In this document: positions 17,209-26,587 of the stretch, one piece after another
Layout of the letters: each line of letters begins with the position of its first letter
How positions within the stretch are numbered: position 1 is the stretch's first letter
From: Paenibacillus sp. FSL M7-0420
GTDB lineage: Bacteria > Bacillota > Bacilli > Paenibacillales > Paenibacillaceae
Reading direction: 5' to 3'
Assembly: GCF_038002345.1 (NCBI RefSeq)
Contig: NZ_JBBOCJ010000001.1
Coordinates: forward strand, 2,852,001 to 2,916,000
DNA length: 64,000 bases
Made by a program: the position numbers and the translations under genes
Notes under the pieces: generated by a model
Told to the model about the DNA's origin: nothing
The model's input: only the letters and a program-made list of their open reading frames with translations
The model's database searches: none

Positions 17209-19013
17209 AAAACCGCCTGATCGCATTCTTCGTTGTGCTGCTAGTCTTGTCCTTCGGCACGATGTCGCTGCTGCTGTTCAATCAGGCGCGCTCGATTATC
17301 CGCTCTTATATCGAAACGTCGGCACTGGAGAAGATGGACGAATACGGGTCCTTTATTCATATGGCGCTCCAGCAGAGCTATGACTTGTCCTCTCTGGTCT
17401 ATAACAGCGATATCACCCAGAAGTGGGATGCGATACTTACCCATCCGGCTTCCACCGAAGGGCAGAGGATGCTGGCCAGCATCAACATGAGCAAGTTCCT
17501 GACCCAGACGACGAATAATTATTCAATCGTCTCCTCGGTCAACATCTACCGCAAGGAGGGATTGCGGATCGGGGCAGAGAATCAGGTGGTGGCAGATAGC
17601 TCGTTCAGGCAGGAGGACTGGTACCGCAACTTCATCGAACACAGCAATCACTGGGTTCCGGCCCATACCGATGAGGCGGAGATCAAGGGGGCGAGACCGT
17701 ACGAGGTGGTGAGCCTGCTGCTGCCCATCGGGATCTTCGAGCCGTCGCTGGCGAGGAATGTGATGAAGGTCAACATCAAGGCGGACTTCCTGCTGGAGCC
17801 GCTGAACCGTATACATCTTGGTGAAAGCGGTACCATTTTCCTGCTGAACGAGCAGGGCAGTCCCATTCTCTCCCAGCAGGAGTACAGCACGCATCCGGAA
17901 GCGGCGAAGGAGGTGGAGCGCGTGCGGGCAGCACGGGACGCGCAGGGGGTAGTATATCTGAAGGATAAGCAGGGAGCATCTCACATTCTGGTCTACAAAA
18001 AGCTGGCCATCACCAACTGGCTGCTGGTCGGCTTCGTCTCGGAGCAGGACCTGTACGCCAATCTGTTCAAGCTCCGTAACAGCATTATAGTGTTTGCTTC
18101 ACTGATGCTGGCGGCCGCCTTTGTACTGGCCTACTGGATCTCATCGGGCATTACGAGGCCGCTCTCGCGGCTGGTCTCGGCCATGCGCCATGTGCAGAAG
18201 GGCGACTTCGCCCAAGCCGAGCGGCTGACCCTGCCGGAGCGCAGAATCCAGAGCGAGGTGGACTATGCCACCGTCACCTTCCGCAATATGGTTAAGCAGC
18301 TATCGCATCTGATCCGCACCGAGTTTGAACAGAAGCTCCTGCGCCAGCAGGCTGAATACAAGGCGCTCTTGATGCAGATCAATCCGCATTTCCTGTTCAA
18401 TACGCTGGAGCTGATGAGCAGCCTGGCGATCCAGCAGCGGACGAAGGAGACGGTCACGGTCATAGAATCGCTGGGTAAAATGCTCAGGTTCTCGCTGCGG
18501 ATCAGCGAGGATCTGATCCCGCTGCGCGAGGAGCTGAAGGTCGTGCGCTATTACATGTCCATCCTGGAGGTCCGCTTCGGTGCGGGTCTGGATCTGCGGC
18601 TGGACGAGGAGGAGGCGCCTTACGATCTGGAGATCGTCAAGTTCCTGCTGCAGCCGCTGATTGAGAATGCAGTGAAGTACAGCTTCATTCACCAGGCTAA
18701 GGCCAAGGTACGGATTACCGTCAGAGCGGACAAGGACCGGCTGGTTCTCTCCGTCGCTGACAACGGAATCGGAATGGACCCGGAGCTGCTGCGCGAGCTG
18801 AAGGATCAGGCGATGCGCCAGCAGCCGGAGCAGTTATTGCAGAGCATGACCCATCAGATTGGACTGCGCAATGTACTGGCCAGATGCCGGCTGTATTACG
18901 GAGGGCTCTTCACCCTAAGCATAGAATCAAGCAAGGAGGCGGGCACCTGCATTACGCTGGGCCTGCCCCTTCAGAGGAGGAATGACCATGTACCGCGTAT
19001 TGATCGTGGATGA
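17205..19013 (+). CDS. YesM-type sensor histidine kinase
   Basis: A 602-residue membrane kinase. Span 1 lies at about residues 6-28, an extracellular sugar-sensing (dCache-like) domain at about 30-285, span 2 at about 288-312, then a HAMP linker and a His_kinase domain with the phospho-acceptor His in QINPHFLFNTLE near residue 395. A GHKL ATPase follows (NAVKYSF, VADNGIGM). It probably phosphorylates the response regulator encoded immediately downstream, with a 26-base overlap. The TTG start overlaps the stop of a short upstream ORF. The context of importer and glycosidases points to a carbohydrate signal. Confidence 0.92.
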   Translation: MKNRLIAFFVVLLVLSFGTMSLLLFNQARSIIRSYIETSALEKMDEYGSFIHMALQQSYDLSSLVYNSDITQKWDAILTHPASTEGQRMLASINMSKFLTQTTNNYSIVSSVNIYRKEGLRIGAENQVVADSSFRQEDWYRNFIEHSNHWVPAHTDEAEIKGARPYEVVSLLLPIGIFEPSLARNVMKVNIKADFLLEPLNRIHLGESGTIFLLNEQGSPILSQQEYSTHPEAAKEVERVRAARDAQGVVYLKDKQGASHILVYKKLAITNWLLVGFVSEQDLYANLFKLRNSIIVFASLMLAAAFVLAYWISSGITRPLSRLVSAMRHVQKGDFAQAERLTLPERRIQSEVDYATVTFRNMVKQLSHLIRTEFEQKLLRQQAEYKALLMQINPHFLFNTLELMSSLAIQQRTKETVTVIESLGKMLRFSLRISEDLIPLREELKVVRYYMSILEVRFGAGLDLRLDEEEAPYDLEIVKFLLQPLIENAVKYSFIHQAKAKVRITVRADKDRLVLSVADNGIGMDPELLRELKDQAMRQQPEQLLQSMTHQIGLRNVLARCRLYYGGLFTLSIESSKEAGTCITLGLPLQRRNDHVPRIDRG

Positions 19014-20625
19014 TGAGCCGGAGATCCGCCAGGGCCTGCGGCTCAAGGCTGACTTTGCAGCGCTGGGCCTCAGTGTAACCGGAGAGGCAGGCAACGGCAT
19101 GGAGGCAATGGAACGGCTGGCAAGCCAAGCGGTCGACATTGTCATTACGGATATGAACATGCCGGTGATGAACGGCGTATCGTTCCTGGACGATTGCCGC
19201 AGGCTCTACCCGGAGCTGAAGCTGGTAGTCATTACAGGCTATGAAGATTTCCATTATGCCAAGGCAGCGATCCGCAATCAGGCGCGTGATTATCTGCTCA
19301 AGCCGGTGGCCGCCGATGAGCTGACCGCCGTGCTTCAGAAGCTGAAGGACGAGCTGGATCAGGAGCGCAATGACCGTGACCGGCAGGCGGTGAATGAGTG
19401 GCGGCTGTCCCAGTACTACAAGGAGATGAAGGAGCATTTCCTGGTGCAGCTTGTCAAAGAGGAAGTGGAGCCGGTCCATGCACTGAAGGAGCGCGCTGCG
19501 CTGTTCGAGCTGGATGGATGGGACCTGACGGAGGTGCGGTTCGTAACGGCCGGACTCCGTGAGCGTGCGGGGGAGGCGGCGGTGCCGGAGCCTGGGCACG
19601 GCAAAGGTTCAGCGCTGCCGGAGCGTACGCCGGGCAAGCTGAGGCTGCCGTTCGAGCTGCTGACCAGGGAATTCGCGGGCAGCTCCGGGGAGCGATGCCA
19701 GGTGCTGCGGGACCCGAGCTATCCGGGGCTGGTCCACTTCATCCTCCAGGATGCGCTCACTGATATAGACCGCTTCTGTACAGAGCTGGCGGAATGCGTC
19801 GCCGTCCATCTGGGCTTCAAGCCGGTGATCGGCTACAGCGGCGGCAAGCTTGGATTCCTCCGCTGGAAGGAAGGCTGCCTGGAATCTCTGCTGGCCTGGA
19901 ACCTCTCGGAGAATGCGTCCCAGCCGCCGGCCGAAGGAAGAAGCGAGCCGGGACTGGCGCTTACGGAGGAATTGACACGGACCCTGCGCAGGCTTCTGAT
20001 TCAGGGGGAGTGGGACGCCTTCGGGCAGAGCATCCGCCATGAGCTGCAGCAGGCGTTCTCCCAGTCCCGCTCCTGCCTGGTGAAGCTGATCTTCCAGCTC
20101 TGCCTGCTTGTGGACGGGGCGGGTGCAGAGGCCGCAGACGGAGACATCCAGGCCCAGGAGCTATGGCTCTATCCCGAGACGGTCCACAAGCTGGATTCGG
20201 TGGACAAGGCCGGACAATTCCTGCTGGAGCGGGCGGCCTCTGTGTACCGCACGATGCAGGAGGCCGGTGATGCCGAGGATTCGGTCATCCGCACAGCGAC
20301 GCAATATATCGACAGCAACTACATGTATGATCTTAACCTGACCCAGCTTGCCAGACGGTTCAATTACAATTCCTCCTATTTCTCGGAGCTGTTCAAGGCC
20401 AAGGTGGGCCGGAGCTTCATGGTCTACCTGACCGACATCCGCATGGCCCAGGCCACGCATCTGCTGTTGACGACAACGCTTAACCTGTGGGATATCGCTG
20501 AGCTGACCGGATTCTCGAATGCCAGTTACTTCAGCTCCAGGTTCAAAAAAATGTATGGAACCTCCCCGTCGGACTTCCGCCAGCATCCACCTGAAAAATT
20601 CAGTAGTCAACAGCCGAAGAAATAG
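18988..20625 (+). CDS. YesN-type response regulator, AraC class
   Basis: A 545-residue protein. The N-terminal receiver domain (VLIVDDEPEIR, phospho-acceptor Asp in DIVITDMNMPVMNG, Lys in YLLKPVA) is joined through a long middle region to a C-terminal AraC DNA-binding domain of about 100 residues (FNYNSSYFSELFKAKVG, GFSNASYFSSRFKKMYGTSP). ATG 18988 is taken because AGGAGG (18975-18980) is 7 bases away; ATG 18982 is too close. It should activate the ABC importer promoter just downstream once phosphorylated by the YesM-type kinase. Confidence 0.92.
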   Translation: MYRVLIVDDEPEIRQGLRLKADFAALGLSVTGEAGNGMEAMERLASQAVDIVITDMNMPVMNGVSFLDDCRRLYPELKLVVITGYEDFHYAKAAIRNQARDYLLKPVAADELTAVLQKLKDELDQERNDRDRQAVNEWRLSQYYKEMKEHFLVQLVKEEVEPVHALKERAALFELDGWDLTEVRFVTAGLRERAGEAAVPEPGHGKGSALPERTPGKLRLPFELLTREFAGSSGERCQVLRDPSYPGLVHFILQDALTDIDRFCTELAECVAVHLGFKPVIGYSGGKLGFLRWKEGCLESLLAWNLSENASQPPAEGRSEPGLALTEELTRTLRRLLIQGEWDAFGQSIRHELQQAFSQSRSCLVKLIFQLCLLVDGAGAEAADGDIQAQELWLYPETVHKLDSVDKAGQFLLERAASVYRTMQEAGDAEDSVIRTATQYIDSNYMYDLNLTQLARRFNYNSSYFSELFKAKVGRSFMVYLTDIRMAQATHLLLTTTLNLWDIAELTGFSNASYFSSRFKKMYGTSPSDFRQHPPEKFSSQQPKK

Positions 20626-20627
20626 CA

Positions 20628-20656
20628 TTCAACCAAGCTGCGTTGCTTTCTATAAT
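20628..20656 (+). promoter_or_regulatory. Promoter of the sugar importer operon
   Basis: A perfect -10 TATAAT (20651-20656) lies 17 bases from a weak -35 TTCAAC (20628-20633). A weak -35 fits activation by the upstream AraC-type response regulator. Confidence 0.5.
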
Positions 20657-20689
20657 GAGCCTATATCCACGAAGAAGGAGAAGGCGCAT

Positions 20690-21604
20690 ATGAAGACAGC
20701 ACACAAACCGGCGATGTGGAGAAGGAGCGGTACCGCTTACCTGTTCCTGCTTCCCTGGCTGATCGGCTTTTTCGGACTGACACTCGGACCTATGCTGGGC
20801 TCCTTGTATCTGTCCCTGACCAAGTACGACCTGCTCAATGCCCCGCAGTGGCTGGGACTGAACAATTACAGGCACATCTTCACGGCAGACGAATACTTCT
20901 ACAAGTCTCTTACCGTGACGTTCAAGTACGTGCTATTCTCGGTTCCGCTCAAAATGGCCTTTGCCCTCCTGGTCGCCATCGTCCTGAACAAAGGCATCCG
21001 GGCGCTGGGCATCTACAGAACGGTGTATTACATTCCGTCCCTGCTGGGAGGAAGTGTGGCAATCGCCATCGTCTGGCGGCAGATTTTCGACGGGGAAGGG
21101 CTGATTAATCACTTCCTGGCCTGGTTCGGGATCGAAGGCCCGTCCTGGATTGCCCATCCCAGCTATATTCTCTCGACCATCGTCACGTTGTCCGTCTGGC
21201 AGTTCGGCTCCGCGATGGTCATCTTCCTGGCCGGCATTAAGCAGATTCCTGCGGACCTGTACGAAGCGGCGCAGGTGGACGGAGCCGGGAAGCTGCGCCA
21301 GTTCGGCCGGATTACGCTGCCGATGCTCTCCCCGGTGATCTTTTTTAACCTGGTCATGGGGATTATCAATTCCTTTCAGGTGTTTACTCCGGGATATGTC
21401 ATTGGGGACGGGCGCGGCGGTCCGGTGAATTCCACCCTGTTCTACACGCTGTATCTGTATCTCAAAGGCTTCTCCTTCTTCGATATGGGGTATGCCGCCG
21501 CTCTGGCCTGGATCATGCTGATCATCATCGGCCTGTTCACCTCCATAGTGTTCGTGACCTCCAAATTCTGGGTGTTCTACGGCGACGGAAAGGACGGGCG
21601 ATAA
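20690..21604 (+). CDS. Carbohydrate ABC transporter permease (LplB/UgpA type)
   Basis: A 304-residue inner-membrane protein with six spans. The EAA loop that contacts the ATPase is visible as EAAQVDGAGKLRQFGRITLP. It forms the channel with the second permease 3 bases downstream and receives sugar from the binding protein encoded after that. AAGGAG precedes ATG 20690. No ATPase gene is present in the operon; a shared MsmX-type ATPase encoded elsewhere would be needed, as is common for such systems in Bacillales. Confidence 0.9.
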   Translation: MKTAHKPAMWRRSGTAYLFLLPWLIGFFGLTLGPMLGSLYLSLTKYDLLNAPQWLGLNNYRHIFTADEYFYKSLTVTFKYVLFSVPLKMAFALLVAIVLNKGIRALGIYRTVYYIPSLLGGSVAIAIVWRQIFDGEGLINHFLAWFGIEGPSWIAHPSYILSTIVTLSVWQFGSAMVIFLAGIKQIPADLYEAAQVDGAGKLRQFGRITLPMLSPVIFFNLVMGIINSFQVFTPGYVIGDGRGGPVNSTLFYTLYLYLKGFSFFDMGYAAALAWIMLIIIGLFTSIVFVTSKFWVFYGDGKDGR

Positions 21605-21607
21605 TTC

Positions 21608-22447
21608 ATGACAGACGACAAAATGATCTTTAGGCTCGGCAAGCATGGCGTCATTATTCTGTTCGGGCTGCTGATGCTGTATCCGGTGCTGTGGCTGCTG
21701 TCCAGCTCCTTCAAGCCGAATGCGCTGATCTTCTCGGAACCGGGGCTGTGGCCGGGGAGATTTACGCTGGAGAACTACGTGAACGGATGGAAGGGGCTGC
21801 AGGGCATCTCGTTTAGCCGCTTCTTCCTCAATTCTGCCACGATCTCTGTACTGTCGGTCATCGGGAACATACTGACCTGCTCGCTGGCGGCTTACGCGTT
21901 CGCCCGGCTGGAGTTCCGCTTCAAAAGTGTGCTGTTTGCCTGCATGCTGGTGACCATTATGCTGCCTTACCATGTCGTGCTGATTCCGCAATATATTATT
22001 TTCAGCAAGCTGGAGTGGGTCAACACCTATTTGCCGCTGATCGTGCCGAAATGGCTGGCGCATGACTCGTTCTTCATTCTGCTGATGATCCAGTTCATCC
22101 GCGGCATTCCGAAGGAGCTGGACGAGAGTGCCACGATTGACGGCTGCGGCCAGGGCCAGCTGTACTTCCGGATCATTATTCCGCTGCTGGTTCCGGCGCT
22201 GATTACAACGGCGATCTTCACCTTCATCTGGTCGTGGGATGATTTCTTCAGCCAGATGATCTACCTCAGCCGGATCAATCTGTTCACCGTGCAACTGGGC
22301 ATACGCTCGCTCTATGATCCTTCGGGCTCCTCCGACTGGGGCGCGCTGCTGGCGATGTCGGTGCTGTCGCTGGTACCGATTATGACGATCTTCATGCTCT
22401 TCCAAAAGCATTTCCTGGAGGGCATCGCTACGACCGGCCTGAAATGA
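21608..22447 (+). CDS. Carbohydrate ABC transporter permease (LplC/MalG type)
   Basis: A 279-residue six-span permease, partner of the preceding gene. The EAA-like loop is DESATIDGCGQGQLYFRIIIPL. The start is only 3 bases after the previous stop and has a weak ribosome site, so it is translationally coupled. Confidence 0.9.
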   Translation: MTDDKMIFRLGKHGVIILFGLLMLYPVLWLLSSSFKPNALIFSEPGLWPGRFTLENYVNGWKGLQGISFSRFFLNSATISVLSVIGNILTCSLAAYAFARLEFRFKSVLFACMLVTIMLPYHVVLIPQYIIFSKLEWVNTYLPLIVPKWLAHDSFFILLMIQFIRGIPKELDESATIDGCGQGQLYFRIIIPLLVPALITTAIFTFIWSWDDFFSQMIYLSRINLFTVQLGIRSLYDPSGSSDWGALLAMSVLSLVPIMTIFMLFQKHFLEGIATTGLK

Positions 22448-22483
22448 GCAAGCGATTACAATTATTGTTGGGGGGATATGTTT

Positions 22484-23803
22484 ATGAAGAAAAGCTTAGG
22501 TCTTACGCTGAGTGTCCTGCTGCTGGCAGCCACAACCGCCTGCTCGGGCGGCAATAACGGCAAGCCTGCGGCGGCCGGCAACTCCGGCGGTGCGGGAGCT
22601 TCTGCGGATCAGGTGGAGCTGCGGATTATGTGGTGGGGCGACCAGAAGCGCGCAGATAAGACGAACGAGGCGCTGCGGGCCTTCGAGTCGAAGCACCCGA
22701 ACATTAAGGTGGTCGGGGAGTTTGCTCCGAACTCCGGGTATTTCGACAAGCTTAACACCCAGCTCGCTTCGGGCACAGCGCCTGATGTGTTTTTCCTGGG
22801 AGGGAACGTAACTGATTACGCCGCGAAAGGTGTGCTGCTGGACTTACAGCCCTATGTCGGCCAAGAGCTGGATCTGACGGATATGGACCAGACGATGGTG
22901 GAGTACGGAACGCTGGGAGGCAAGCTGGTGCATATCTCAGCCGGGGCGAATGCCCGGGGGATGGTACTCAATACGGAGCTGTTCAAGAAGGCTGGAATGG
23001 AGGTTCCGGCAGACGGCTGGAGCTGGGAGGATTACGCCCGCATCAGCAAGGAAATCTCCGGTAAGCTGGGCAAGGGTTATTACGGCACCTACAACTTTAC
23101 CGTTGAGGGGATGGACATCTATATGAAGCAGCGCGGCAAGCAGGTCTATGATATGGAGAAGGACGCGCTGGGCTTCGGGCAGCAGGATGCAGAGGAGTGG
23201 TTCAACTACTGGCACGGGATCACTAAGAACGGCGGAATGGTCACTCCATCCCTGCAGGTATCCAATCCTCCGGGAGACACAAGTAAATCTCTGGTCGTTA
23301 CCGGCAAGGTGGCGATGAGCCTGATTCCGTCCAACCAGTTCGCCGCTCATCAGAATCTGACTCAGGATAAGCTGACCATGATTCAGGTGCCGCGCGGGCC
23401 GAAGGGAACGGGGGTTGTCTTTGAATCCAGTCAAGGGTTGTCCGGTTATGCCAAGACCAAGCATCCGAAGGAGGTCGCGGAGCTGATGAACTTCTGGATC
23501 AATGATCCCGATGCCGCGCAGATTCTGGGCAGTGACCGCGGCGTGCCAGTTACCTCCAAGATGCGTGACCTGCTGATGAAGGAGGCTACGCCGCTGGAAC
23601 AGACCGTGTACGACTTCACAAGCCGTGTATCCGAAGCGACGAAGAAGGAGCCGTTTGCCGTCAGCTATAACCCGCCGAATTTCACCGAATTCACCAAGCT
23701 GGCCGAGACCGCTGTACAGGAGATCGGTTTTGAGCAAAAGGATGTCAAGCAAGGGGTAGAGGATTTCTATACAGGCGCGACGCAGTTATTCGGAGCCCAG
23801 TAG
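22484..23803 (+). CDS. Extracellular sugar-binding lipoprotein of the ABC importer
   Basis: A 439-residue solute-binding protein with a type II signal peptide: positive MKKS, hydrophobic core, lipobox TTAC followed by a Gly/Asn-rich linker. The mature part has the family 1 solute-binding fold (LRIMWWGDQKRADKTNEALRAFESKHPNIKV). ATG 22484 is preferred because GGGGGG ends 8 bases upstream; ATG 22478 is too close. Substrate unknown; the following hydrolases suggest oligosaccharides with a branched or arabinose/xylose-type linkage. Confidence 0.9.
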   Translation: MKKSLGLTLSVLLLAATTACSGGNNGKPAAAGNSGGAGASADQVELRIMWWGDQKRADKTNEALRAFESKHPNIKVVGEFAPNSGYFDKLNTQLASGTAPDVFFLGGNVTDYAAKGVLLDLQPYVGQELDLTDMDQTMVEYGTLGGKLVHISAGANARGMVLNTELFKKAGMEVPADGWSWEDYARISKEISGKLGKGYYGTYNFTVEGMDIYMKQRGKQVYDMEKDALGFGQQDAEEWFNYWHGITKNGGMVTPSLQVSNPPGDTSKSLVVTGKVAMSLIPSNQFAAHQNLTQDKLTMIQVPRGPKGTGVVFESSQGLSGYAKTKHPKEVAELMNFWINDPDAAQILGSDRGVPVTSKMRDLLMKEATPLEQTVYDFTSRVSEATKKEPFAVSYNPPNFTEFTKLAETAVQEIGFEQKDVKQGVEDFYTGATQLFGAQ

Positions 23804-23881
23804 TCATATCCCGGAAGCGGGCTGCCCCCGGCAGTCTGCTTCTCTGTCTGGAGAGCAACTAAAGTTACAGGAGGGAATGGA

Positions 23882-25531
23882 ATGACGGGTAGTGTACTGG
23901 AGAGACTGCGGAGGATAGCGGTGGACGACCGGATTAGAGGGCTTAAGAAAGCGGCGGACCGGGATTCACTGGAGGAGTGGAAGCAATCGGGCGTGGCCTT
24001 CGCGGCTTCATCGGAGAACATGGAGAATGTCTATTACTCTGCGCTGCACAAGCTGCTGGACTGTATCGTGCCGATGGACGGAGGCGGACTTGTGCTGCAT
24101 GAAGGCGGGGTCTATCTCGGGAGCTGGCTGGAGAGCACGGGCACGATCAGCGCTGAACGGCTGTCGCGCTTCATGCCGGGGGTGGCGGGAGCGACCTTCC
24201 GGCTGTTCGCCGACCAGCAGCGGCAGGATGGGCTGATGCCCTACAAGGTGACGCCTGCGGGACCGGCCTACCGGCAGATTCAGATGGTGACGCCGCTGGC
24301 CCGCAGCGTCTGGAATCATTATCTGGAGAACGGGCGGGACAAGAGCTTCCTTCGCTCCATGTATCAGGCGATGGGCCGGTTCGACCATTGGCTGCATATG
24401 CACCGCAACACTAGAGGGACCGGCTGCGTCGAAGCCTTCTGCACGTTCGATACCGGACATGACCTCTCGCCGCGCTTCTGGCATGTCCCGGACACGCCCC
24501 ATCTGGAGGATGCGGGACAATATAACCCGGATTCGCCGCTGCTGCCTTTTCTGGCCCCGGATTTAACGGCCAATGTCTACTGCCAGCGGCTCTACCTGTC
24601 CAAGATAGCGGTGGAGCTTGGCGGGAGCGGGGACGAATGGCGTGCCCGGGCAGCGGGCAGCGGCCACAGCCTGTTCAGCCATTGCTATGATGAAGAGGAT
24701 GAGTTCTTCTATGACCGGGATCGCGGAGGCCGGTTCGTCCGTGTACAATCGGATGTTCTGCTGCGTGTGCTGGCCTGCGAGGTGGGGGACGGGGTGTTTT
24801 TTGCGTCAGCCCTCCGCCGTTACCTGCTGAATACCGGCAAGTTCTTCGCCAAATATCCCTTCACCTCCATTGCGATGGATGATCCCAGGTTCGACCCTTT
24901 CTCCAGCTATAACACCTGGGGAGGCTCGTCGAACTTCCTCAGCCTCATCCGTGCGCCGCATGCCTTCGAGCAGCACGGGCGTTATGTCGAGCTGACCTGG
25001 GTCATCCTGCCGATCCTCGCAGCGTTCTCGCGGATGACCCGGTTCGGGCAGACGTTAAGCCCATGGACCGGGGAAGAGGGATATATGGAGACCTATTCAC
25101 CGGCGATTCTCTGCCTGCTGGACTATATGGAGCGGCTATGCGGGATCGTGCCGGTAGCCGGAGAGGAGCTATGGTTCACCGGCCTGCTTCCCTATGACAT
25201 GGATCATGGCCACGAGGTGGCCCATGAGACCGGATACCGTCGGATCGTGGACGGCACGGTCTTCGAGCTGGTTACTACGCGTGAGCGGTCTGTAATCTAC
25301 CGTAATGAAGAGGAGTACCTGACCTTTCCATATGGTGTGCGTGTGGTCTTGGACCGGTCTGGACAACTGCTGAAGCTGATCGGCATGAGTGTCCGCCAGA
25401 TCGAAGGGAGTCTGTGCTATGAGGGCCAGACGCTTCCGTTCACCATCAAGGGCAACGAGCAACTGGAATATGCGGACGGCGGCTTCGTGAGTGTCAGCGA
25501 TATTGGAGTGGTATTGCCGGAGTACAGCTAA
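23882..25531 (+). CDS. Probable (alpha/alpha)6-barrel glycoside hydrolase, MGH1/GH63-like
   Basis: A 549-residue cytoplasmic protein without signal peptide. Repeated helical pairs and acidic motifs such as CTFDTGHD and SSYNTWGGSSNFLSL suggest the (alpha/alpha)6 toroid of GH63/GH15-like families. I cannot assign a precise family or catalytic residues with confidence. Its place between the binding protein and a GH43 gene implies it trims the imported oligosaccharide. Start ATG follows AGGAGG-like AGGAGGGAATGGA. Confidence 0.55.
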   Translation: MTGSVLERLRRIAVDDRIRGLKKAADRDSLEEWKQSGVAFAASSENMENVYYSALHKLLDCIVPMDGGGLVLHEGGVYLGSWLESTGTISAERLSRFMPGVAGATFRLFADQQRQDGLMPYKVTPAGPAYRQIQMVTPLARSVWNHYLENGRDKSFLRSMYQAMGRFDHWLHMHRNTRGTGCVEAFCTFDTGHDLSPRFWHVPDTPHLEDAGQYNPDSPLLPFLAPDLTANVYCQRLYLSKIAVELGGSGDEWRARAAGSGHSLFSHCYDEEDEFFYDRDRGGRFVRVQSDVLLRVLACEVGDGVFFASALRRYLLNTGKFFAKYPFTSIAMDDPRFDPFSSYNTWGGSSNFLSLIRAPHAFEQHGRYVELTWVILPILAAFSRMTRFGQTLSPWTGEEGYMETYSPAILCLLDYMERLCGIVPVAGEELWFTGLLPYDMDHGHEVAHETGYRRIVDGTVFELVTTRERSVIYRNEEEYLTFPYGVRVVLDRSGQLLKLIGMSVRQIEGSLCYEGQTLPFTIKGNEQLEYADGGFVSVSDIGVVLPEYS

Positions 25532-25571
25532 CTAAACATGCAGAGTGTGCGGGAAGAAAGGAGAGATGTAC

Positions 25572-26474
25572 ATGATAAATAACAAAAACCTGCAAATCAG
25601 AGATCCGTATGTGCTTCCGCTGGCCGGACATGAACAGGAGCAGGGCACCTACTATTTATATGGCAGCACCGACAGCAATATCTGGGGCCCGGGCACGGGG
25701 TTCAACGCCTACACCGGCACAGATCTGGAGCACTGGGACGGCCCGTTTCCGGTCTTCCGGCCGGAACCGGATTTCTATGCGGAGCGGAATTTCTGGGCAC
25801 CGGAGGTCTATAATTATGGCGGCAATTACATCATGTTCGCCACCTTCCGGCGCAAGGACAATGATCTGCTGGGCACCGCTGTTCTGATCTCGCTGCATCC
25901 GCTGGGCCCGTTCATCCCGCATAGTGAGGGGCCGGTGACTCCGCAGGAGTGGAGTTCACTGGACGGAACGCTGTATGTGGACCGGAAAGGCCAGCCGTGG
26001 ATGGTGTTCTGCCATGAATGGCAGCAGACCGGGGACGGCGAGGTCTGCGCCATGCGGCTAACAGAGGACCTGCGGAGTGCCGCTGGGGAACCTGTTGTTC
26101 TGTTCCGGGCATCGGAAGCTCCATGGACAACACCGTTTAGATCGGAGCGGTATGCGGATCAGCTCAATTATGTAACGGATGGGCCATTCCTGTTCCGGTC
26201 AAGCGACGACGATGCGTTATATCTGCTGTGGGCCAGCTTCATTAATAATACCTACGCGCTGGGTATCGCCCGTTCCGGGAGCGGAGAGATTACCGGACCC
26301 TGGCTTCATCAGGAGGAAGCGCTCTACCGGCAGGACGGCGGCCATGCCATGGTGTTCCGCGCCTTCGGCGGTCAGCTGATGCTGGCCATCCACACACCGA
26401 ATCAGACACCGGAGGAGCGTCCGCTGTTTGTGGAGCTGGAGGAGCAGGACGGTGAGATGAGGGTGAAGGCGTAG
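25572..26474 (+). CDS. GH43 family glycoside hydrolase
   Basis: A 300-residue five-bladed beta-propeller enzyme without signal peptide. The general-base Asp lies in RDPYVLP at the N-terminus, WAPEVYNYGGNYIMF is the typical second blade, and SSLDGTLYVDRKGQPWMVF and NYVTDGPFLF mark later blades. Members cleave arabinofuranosides or beta-xylosides. ATG 25572 has GGAGAG 6 bases upstream; a longer GTG version from 25545 lacks one. It is the last gene of the importer operon and is followed by a strong hairpin. Confidence 0.85.
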   Translation: MINNKNLQIRDPYVLPLAGHEQEQGTYYLYGSTDSNIWGPGTGFNAYTGTDLEHWDGPFPVFRPEPDFYAERNFWAPEVYNYGGNYIMFATFRRKDNDLLGTAVLISLHPLGPFIPHSEGPVTPQEWSSLDGTLYVDRKGQPWMVFCHEWQQTGDGEVCAMRLTEDLRSAAGEPVVLFRASEAPWTTPFRSERYADQLNYVTDGPFLFRSSDDDALYLLWASFINNTYALGIARSGSGEITGPWLHQEEALYRQDGGHAMVFRAFGGQLMLAIHTPNQTPEERPLFVELEEQDGEMRVKA

Positions 26475-26525
26475 GCACTTACGCGGGCAGGCGGGCAGGG
26501 GGAGGCTAATCTCTGCCTTTAAAAG

Positions 26526-26563
26526 AAAACGATTGCCCTCCTTTAAAGAGTGGCAATCGTTTT
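26526..26563. terminator. Bidirectional terminator
   Basis: AAAACGATTGCC (26526-26537) pairs perfectly with GGCAATCGTTTT (26552-26563), giving U-tracts on both strands between converging genes. Confidence 0.85.
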
Positions 26564-26587
26564 GGGGTGCGGTTAACCTAAGGAAGC

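Noticed and set aside
20933..22411. 492-codon minus-strand frame over the ABC permease genes
   Set aside because: Translation is a low-complexity Gln/Arg/His-rich shadow; the plus-strand permeases are clear.
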